Assembly (NCBI GenBank): GCA_958405585.1 | Contig: CATYEP010000049.1 | Location: 1-11,644, forward strand | Direction: 5' to 3' | Length of the DNA: 11,644 nt | DNA from: an uncultured Eubacteriales bacterium | GTDB lineage: Bacteria; Bacillota; Clostridia; Christensenellales; Borkfalkiaceae | In this document: positions 7,342 through 11,644 of the stretch, piece after piece | How positions within the stretch are numbered: position 1 is the first letter of the stretch | Layout of the letters: each line of letters starts with the position of its first letter | The notes under the pieces: model-generated | What the model was told of the DNA's origin: nothing | Database searches by the model: none | Seen by the model: only the letters and a program-made list of their open reading frames with translations | Position numbers and translations under genes: made by a program

Positions 7342-7379
7342 AATGCCGCGGCTTATTAATAGCTGCGGCATTTTATTTG
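7342..7379. terminator. intrinsic terminator of the propeller/SH3 gene
   Basis: A 12-bp stem with a single G-U pair (7342-7353 with 7361-7372) and a 7-base loop is followed by TTTTATTT. It lies about 95 bases after the stop. An A-run at 7335-7340 gives a T-run on the minus strand, so it can work in both directions. Confidence 0.85.
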
Positions 7380-7388
7380 GATATTGAA

Positions 7389-7426
7389 AAAGCCCGTCCG
7401 CACAAAATTTTGTGCGGACGGGCTTT
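7389..7426. terminator. perfect 38-bp inverted repeat, bidirectional terminator
   Basis: The 19-base arm 7389-7407 is followed by its exact reverse complement (7408-7426), with AAAATTTT at the centre. T-rich flanks on both sides (TTTGTTT to the right, and TTTTT on the minus strand) fit termination in either direction. It stands between convergent units as a second barrier. Confidence 0.75.
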
Positions 7427-7462
7427 GTTTACTTTAAGAAAACGTTATAAATTTACTTTCCG

Positions 7463-7506
7463 AAAAAATCCGAGGCGGAGAGCAAGATTGCTCTCCGCCT
7501 CGGATT
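7463..7506 (-). terminator. intrinsic terminator of the deacetylase-SSB unit
   Basis: Two 19-base arms (7467-7485 and 7488-7506) pair perfectly around GA. On the minus strand the stem is followed by a T-run (A-run 7463-7468 on the plus strand). It begins 21 bases after the SSB stop, so it ends the leftward transcript. Confidence 0.85.
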
Positions 7507-7527
7507 CTCCCCCTTTATCAAACCATT

Positions 7528-8223
7528 TTATTCAAAATCCCCATGCGTAAACGCAGGCTCGGCACCGGTATAAATGGAAAATTCCCGATCCAAATCAAAG
7601 TCATCGGCGCTGTCAAATGCGGCCAGTTTTGAAATAGAAACCTCATAAGCAGTCATCGTTTTTACTTCATATTCCGAAATTTTCTTTTGATATTCGCGGC
7701 TCTGAATGCGTCCCGAAAGCGCGATCTTATCCCCTACCTGCAAATTTTTAACAAAACGGGCGTTTCTGCCCCAGGCTATACAGGGAATGTAATCAGATTT
7801 ATTGTAAGCCCTGTTCACGGCGACAAGAAGGTCGGCGATCTCACGGTTAAACGGTGTTGTACGGTATACGGGCGGTTTGCAGATATAACCGCTGAGCACA
7901 ATGCTGTTCGGATTTTTGGAAGGCGGCACATCCACGGGTTCCCGCACAAAAACAGTCAGCATCAGACGGGATTTCCCGTTTTCGATTTTATTATAAGAAC
8001 GGAACTGCCCCATCGCACAGAGCGTGGAACCGATCTTCAGATCCTGTTCAGAGATCAGACGTTCGGATACGGTCACGGGCAATATGTCTGCCTGTCCCGA
8101 AAGCCGCATTACTTTGACATACAATTCGTAAAAGCCTTCGCCATACACTTCATGAGAAAACGTCGCTTCGCTGACGATTTCGCCTTTGATAAAAACCTTG
8201 TTGTTCTTCTCTGTGCCGTTCAT
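7528..8223 (-). CDS. single-stranded DNA-binding protein with two OB folds
   Basis: This 231-residue protein is a clostridial SSB variant. The second half is a canonical SSB/PriB-type OB fold (about residues 125-215): NSIVLSGYICKPPVYRTT, then SDYIPCIAWGRNARFVKNLQVGDKIALSGRIQSREY. The first half (about 8-110) is a second, divergent OB-like domain (VFIKGEIVSEATFSHEVYGEGFYELYVKVMRLSG to RLMLTVFVREP). A short acidic tail follows, without the usual DDDIPF tip, ending in THGDFE. The frame is open further upstream, but the ATG at 8221-8223 has GGAGG 10 bases before it and starts just before the conserved sequence. It lies 43 bases after the deacetylase stop with no terminator between, so the two are cotranscribed. 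A housekeeping SSB normally sits with rpsF and rpsR, so this is probably an accessory one; its partner is unknown. Confidence 0.85.
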   Translation of the reverse strand: MNGTEKNNKVFIKGEIVSEATFSHEVYGEGFYELYVKVMRLSGQADILPVTVSERLISEQDLKIGSTLCAMGQFRSYNKIENGKSRLMLTVFVREPVDVPPSKNPNSIVLSGYICKPPVYRTTPFNREIADLLVAVNRAYNKSDYIPCIAWGRNARFVKNLQVGDKIALSGRIQSREYQKKISEYEVKTMTAYEVSISKLAAFDSADDFDLDREFSIYTGAEPAFTHGDFE

Positions 8224-8266
8224 AAAAAAAGTACCTCCAGAATATCCTATCGCGTTTCGGTGTTTT

Positions 8267-9034
8267 TCAGGACGCGCTGTGCTGCCTGCCGTTCGCGTCA
8301 ACGGTAAAATGATCGCGGTAAATAAGTTCCCCTGCAGGAACAAATTCATAACCGCTGTTCTGCAATGTCGCCAGTACGGCGGGCAAAGCTTCGGCTGTAT
8401 GTAAACCGTTGTTGTGACACAATATGATACTGCCGCTCTTTGCCTTTCCCACTATGCGCAATGTAATCTCGGATGCAGAGAGATCTTTCCAGTCCAGACT
8501 GTCCACATCCCACTGAATTGTATAAAGCCCCATATCTCTTGCCGTTTCGATAAGAAGATCGTCATAATCCCCGTAAGGCGCGCGGAAAACCTCTACCGGT
8601 TTTCCGGTTACAGCCGTGATCGCTTCCGAAGAAGTCTGCAATTCGCGGCGGATATCCGCTTCCGACAATTTTGACATATACGAATGCGTAGAACTGTGTG
8701 TGCCGATCTCATGTCCTGCCTCATCAATTTTTTTGACGTATTCCGGGTACTTTTCCGCCCAGAATTCCACCATAAAAAATGTGGCGCGCACATTTGCTTT
8801 TGCCAGTGCCTCCAGGATCGCATCCGTATGATCGGTACCCCAAGCGCAATCAAAAGAAATGGCAACTTTTTTATCCTCCCGTTCTACACTGTAGATGGGG
8901 AATTTGCGAACTGTCCCGCCCGTAAAGAGCGCATAAGCGCCCGTTGCCTGCACCAACAAGACCAACGCCAGCATCACCGCCGCAAACCCAACCGCCGCAG
9001 CCGCACGCCGCGCATGTACAATACCGATCTTCAT
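8267..9034 (-). CDS. NodB-domain polysaccharide deacetylase, PdaB-like
   Basis: This 255-residue protein removes acetyl groups from N-acetylated sugars, probably in peptidoglycan. One N-terminal membrane anchor or signal (about 11-35) puts the catalytic domain (55-240) outside. The motifs are visible: motif 1 SFDCAWG (D62), motif 2 HSSTH (H113, H117), motif 3 RAPYG (151-155), motif 4 DVDSLDW (176-182) and motif 5 LCH (H207). In most family members motif 1 is TFDD, where the second Asp binds the metal. Here it is Cys (C63), as PdaB-type enzymes also lack that Asp (Ile in B. subtilis PdaB, TFDISWG). H113 and H117, missing in B. subtilis PdaB, are kept here, so metal-dependent activity remains possible. 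Length matches PdaB, and a role in the spore or vegetative wall is inferred. It is the first gene of a leftward unit with the SSB gene. Confidence 0.9.
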   Translation of the reverse strand: MKIGIVHARRAAAAVGFAAVMLALVLLVQATGAYALFTGGTVRKFPIYSVEREDKKVAISFDCAWGTDHTDAILEALAKANVRATFFMVEFWAEKYPEYVKKIDEAGHEIGTHSSTHSYMSKLSEADIRRELQTSSEAITAVTGKPVEVFRAPYGDYDDLLIETARDMGLYTIQWDVDSLDWKDLSASEITLRIVGKAKSGSIILCHNNGLHTAEALPAVLATLQNSGYEFVPAGELIYRDHFTVDANGRQHSAS

Positions 9035-9045
9035 TTCTCCACCTG

Positions 9046-9079
9046 ATTATACTATCCGCACACATAAAAAATTTGACAA
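9046..9079 (-). promoter_or_regulatory. promoter region of the deacetylase gene
   Basis: TATAAT (9051-9046 on the minus strand) lies only 11 bases before the ATG, with no good -35 at 17 bases. The alternative is TTGTCA (9079-9074), 16 bases, GATAGT (9057-9052). Either start would make the leader shorter than about 15 bases, so the ribosome site AGGTGG would barely fit on the mRNA. Confidence 0.4.
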
Positions 9080-9282
9080 ACAATGACGAAAAAGCACTGA
9101 GATTGACGTTTATGCCAACTCTCATTCTTTCACATGCGCCGATTTTTTATTCTATCTATATTCTCCTCTTGCCACTTTTATTCCACTGCTGATCATATTG
9201 AAAATGCTGAACAGCTAAATAATACGCTCCATATTTTTTATCGATGTACAGACATTAAAGGCTGCGGATTTTCTGTAAAAAT

Positions 9283-9314
9283 AAAAAACCTTTTCAAAAT
9301 TTTGAAAAGGTTTT
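9283..9314. terminator. perfect 30-bp palindrome, terminator-like on the minus strand
   Basis: A 15-base arm (9285-9299) is followed directly by its exact reverse complement (9300-9314). On the minus strand a long T-run follows (A-run 9283-9288). No minus-strand gene ends immediately before it, so it may be the terminator of a deleted gene or a barrier against transcription from the right. Confidence 0.65.
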
Positions 9315-9426
9315 AATAACGGTCAACAGCTTCACCCGTATAGCCGGCGGAACTCCGGACAGGTTAATAATTTTACAGATTTATTCATGTATGCGAAAAG
9401 AATACAGCTCTTTTTTTGAAACGCTC

Positions 9427-9455
9427 TTGCAGTTTGGTGAAATATTATATATAAT
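9427..9455 (+). promoter_or_regulatory. promoter of the membrane XRE regulator
   Basis: TTGCAG (9427-9432), 17 bases, then TATAAT (9450-9455); only the -10 is strong. Transcription would start near 9462, 21 bases before the ATG. The ribosome site AGAGG is at 9471-9475. The sequence ATTATATATAAT overlapping the -10 (9444-9455) is partly symmetric. Confidence 0.6.
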
Positions 9456-9482
9456 ACCTGTATCAAAGAAAGAGGTTGGAAA

Positions 9483-11138
9483 ATGACGATAGGCAAGCGA
9501 ATTACAATATTACGAAAACAAAACGATATGACACAATCAGAACTTGCAAAAAAAGTATATGTTTCACCCAAAACAGTAAGCAAATGGGAAAACGATTACG
9601 GCCTTCCAGACTTAAAAACCATTCCGCTTTTAGCAGAATCTTTGCAAGTGGATATTGACTATTTATTAACAGGAAAAACAAAAATTCCCATAAATGCTTC
9701 ATCTGACCGCTACAAAGAAACGCCTTCATACCCTGAGTTTGAAAATGATCCCAAAGCGTACAAGCTTGCAATCTATCAGGTTACACACAATCACTTATCC
9801 ATTTGGCTGCTTTTTATCAACGTGATTATTATCATTTTGACTCTTATCAGCGGTCCAATAGAGAGAAAAATTTTAGAAACAGAGGACTTTTCCCCTTTTA
9901 CCATTTTAACAGCTATTTACCCACCCTGGGGCAGTTCTGGTAACAGCGAAGCATGGGAAATAGCGATAAGTATCATTTGGCTGATATTGATAGTGTACAT
10001 ACTTATAACTTCTTTCCTTTTCTTACGCGCAACTTTGAACGGTACAAACGAATACTACTTGAAACTTTCCGTAATTCAATTTACCGGTATAACAGCACTG
10101 TTCATATTATCATTTATCGGAAGTATTTTGACAAACCTATTCTCCGGAGAAAATATATTTCGCCTAAATGTATTTTATGCGTTATTGATGTTCAGCTCGT
10201 TTTTTCAGTTGACGCTGGTGTTTTTAGTATCAAAACAAGGAAAAGTTTTACACAGCTTCAAAAGTCTTACTTTTTTAGCGCTTGTCTTGATGGTCGCCTT
10301 ATCGGCTACGGGGCTTACCATACCTCAAAAAACTGTCCCCTCTGTTTTAGACCCTAATTCTATATCCTGTAGCGATGTTTCCTATGTTATGAATAAAAGC
10401 CAAACCCAGTATATCGACCAAATAGAAACTCGGTTCAACGGCACTACACTTTTTTCAGTAACAGCAAACAAAAAAGTAAAAAATTTTTGGGCTACCGGAC
10501 TATATATGTGGTTAAACGACAATACACTGATTAACGCACAGACAGACATATCTTATCTAAAAACTTCTTATAAAAACGGAATTTATTTAAACTTCTTTGA
10601 GTTAAACTTTAATTTTATAACCATTTCCGAGGCCACCGAAGAAATAGATCGAATTGACTTTTTTCTACAGATTGATCCCGAAACAAAGGAGTGCCACGCC
10701 AAAACAGAATCGATACAGATATATGAAAATACGGATCCCGAACTTATTCGTTACTTAGGCAACGTAAGCGGCAATCTGGATTGGGAAAACGGTTATTACG
10801 AAGAGATCTGTTATGAAATATACAAAGACTTGACAATAACCGGTTATAGCTATCTGAATACAGATAATCTTGAATTATCACTTTCCATAGGCCAAGAAGA
10901 TTCATACGGTAATCTACGTTTTGAAAATTCTTGTCCCATAAAAAAATATGATGAAAACTTAAAAATCGGCCCATCGTTTGGCAATGGAAAAAAAGGATAT
11001 TTTGCGATCTCTTATTCCGTTAAAGCCCTAAAAAATCTGACCCCCACAATTGTAGTAGAGCTGCAAACAACAGCAGGCTCCGTTTTCTTGCCGTTTCATA
11101 TTGATAAAAATTTTGTCGTCCAATATTATCTCGGTTAA
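9483..11138 (+). CDS. membrane-tethered XRE-family regulator with large extracytoplasmic domain
   Basis: This 551-residue one-component regulator has three parts. Residues 1-64 are a Cro/C1-type helix-turn-helix: MTQSELAKKVYVSPKTVSKWENDYGLPDLKTI, then a VDIDYLLTGK end. Residues about 105-280 hold five hydrophobic spans (105-124, 160-181, 197-220, 229-249, 261-280). Residues 281-551 are soluble, rich in beta-strand-like and Asn/Thr/Tyr sequence, with no family I recognise. With the helix-turn-helix inside the cell, five spans place this last part outside, where it could sense a ligand or wall state. The start is ATG at 9483, with AGAGG 7 bases before it. The gene is monocistronic and ends before the hairpin at 11175. 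It is clearly AT-richer than its neighbours (35% G+C in a line counted by hand), suggesting horizontal acquisition. HTH proteins with extra membrane spans are known in Firmicutes, but this large outside domain is less usual. Confidence 0.85.
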   Translation: MTIGKRITILRKQNDMTQSELAKKVYVSPKTVSKWENDYGLPDLKTIPLLAESLQVDIDYLLTGKTKIPINASSDRYKETPSYPEFENDPKAYKLAIYQVTHNHLSIWLLFINVIIIILTLISGPIERKILETEDFSPFTILTAIYPPWGSSGNSEAWEIAISIIWLILIVYILITSFLFLRATLNGTNEYYLKLSVIQFTGITALFILSFIGSILTNLFSGENIFRLNVFYALLMFSSFFQLTLVFLVSKQGKVLHSFKSLTFLALVLMVALSATGLTIPQKTVPSVLDPNSISCSDVSYVMNKSQTQYIDQIETRFNGTTLFSVTANKKVKNFWATGLYMWLNDNTLINAQTDISYLKTSYKNGIYLNFFELNFNFITISEATEEIDRIDFFLQIDPETKECHAKTESIQIYENTDPELIRYLGNVSGNLDWENGYYEEICYEIYKDLTITGYSYLNTDNLELSLSIGQEDSYGNLRFENSCPIKKYDENLKIGPSFGNGKKGYFAISYSVKALKNLTPTIVVELQTTAGSVFLPFHIDKNFVVQYYLG

Positions 11139-11174
11139 ACACTTTTCAAAAATTCTTTAACAAACACAAACAAA

Positions 11175-11205
11175 GCCGCCTCACTGCAAAATGCAGTGAG
11201 GCGGC
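11175..11205. terminator. intrinsic terminator between convergent genes
   Basis: A perfect 14-bp stem (11175-11188 with 11192-11205) with an AAA loop. On the minus strand GGCTTTGTTTGTGTTTG follows, fitting the end of the subunit A transcript. On the plus strand CGCTTATTT gives a weaker T-tract that may end the XRE transcript. The 200 bases between the two genes hold nothing else that I can see. Confidence 0.8.
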
Positions 11206-11341
11206 CGCTTATTTACGTTAAATAATTTAATTAAACCGAAAGCGTTCTTCAGCACAAAAGAATATCTATGGTTCAGATACACCAATCAATGGAATGCATT
11301 ACTTCACCCCACTAAAAAACAATTGCCTGTATTCTGTCCTA

Positions 11342-11644
11342 TCAATCGTCGGAAAGATACTTCATCGACCAGAAAGCAACCGCTTTGCAATTCTTTTTAT
11401 ACTTGATATTTTTACCCTTTGTTGTACGGTCTTCAATGGTAATGTTCTCTTCGGTATCCGCCTGGAAGAGAGTATCATCGTCCATAAGGACTGCAAATTT
11501 ATAAGGATTTGTCACATAGTCGGAATAAACAACTTTACGTTTTCCGCCGAGATCGACGATCTTCACGCCCTTGCGATAACGCGCCATCGGATCGATCTGC
11601 GACGCGATCACTTTCTTGATGGTATTGCCGTCGGTGGCAATGAT
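11342..11644 (-). CDS. DNA gyrase / topoisomerase IV subunit A, C-terminal 100 residues (partial)
   Basis: The frame enters from the right edge and ends with TGA at 11342-11344. The visible part, IIATDGNTIKKV then ARYRKGVKIVDLGGKRKVVYSD and MDDDTLFQADTEENITIED, matches the C-terminal beta-pinwheel of type II topoisomerase A subunits, where repeats read I-TD-G-KK and R-KGVK-I-L. This domain wraps DNA and determines whether the enzyme supercoils or decatenates. The GyrA-box lies outside the window or is absent, so I cannot tell GyrA from ParC. The frame stays open without a start needed inside the window, so the true start lies beyond it. It converges on the XRE gene with the hairpin at 11175 between. 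Confidence 0.78.
   Translation of the reverse strand: MIATDGNTIKKVIASQIDPMARYRKGVKIVDLGGKRKVVYSDYVTNPYKFAVLMDDDTLFQADTEENITIEDRTTKGKNIKYKKNCKAVAFWSMKYLSDD

Larger units (their letters stand above)
9035..9482. other. gene-free interval between deacetylase and XRE regulator
   Basis: No convincing gene is present. It holds the deacetylase promoter, a 30-bp palindrome (9285-9314) and the XRE gene's promoter. A short G+C-richer patch (9321-9360) stands out from the AT-rich flanks. Read leftwards, it gives a 17-codon open stretch ending just before the palindrome, which may be a leftover gene end. A 60-codon plus-strand frame at 9134-9316 runs into the palindrome and is unlikely to be real. Confidence 0.5.

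Noticed and set aside
9134..9316. 60-codon plus-strand frame
   Set aside because: It has no ribosome site and runs through the palindrome at 9285-9314; its sequence is like random AT-rich translation.

Overview
The window looks like chromosome from a Gram-positive, Clostridia-like bacterium. This is inferred from AGGAGG-type ribosome binding sites 7-10 bases before ATG, GTG or TTG starts, sigma-A-type promoters with TATAAT boxes, strong intrinsic terminators, a PdaB-like NodB deacetylase and a two-OB-fold SSB typical of clostridia. By eye about half of the bases are G+C, except around 9361-11160, which is clearly AT-richer. I cannot name the genus.

Left part (1-2405, minus strand): a phage DNA-packaging cassette read leftwards, terL, then an 87-residue gene, then a portal gene that runs off the window. 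It starts directly at a sigma-A-like promoter (TTGGAA, 17 bases, TATAAT). No small terminase or phage regulator lies upstream, so this is a prophage edge, a remnant or a domesticated cassette.

Middle (2544-7372): two secreted, C-terminally membrane-anchored proteins on the plus strand, 231 and 874 residues. Each has SH3-like repeats before its anchor, and the larger also has a beta-propeller. Between them, on the minus strand, lies a 224-residue protein with a sigma-region-4-like helix-turn-helix. The large gene has a strong extended -10 promoter and a leader of about 250 nt with mutually exclusive helices, an attenuator- or riboswitch-like layout matching no class I recognise.

Right part (7342-11644): three strong hairpins stand between convergent units. 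Next is a leftward two-gene unit (NodB deacetylase, then two-OB-fold SSB). After a gene-free gap comes a rightward, AT-rich, apparently acquired gene for an XRE regulator with five membrane spans and a large extracytoplasmic domain. The last 100 codons of a gyrase/topoisomerase IV subunit A gene enter leftwards from the right edge.

No tRNA, rRNA, CRISPR array, insertion sequence or attachment site was recognised. The best candidates for something new are the structured leader with its propeller/SH3 gene, the membrane-tethered XRE regulator, and the odd terminase-led cassette.
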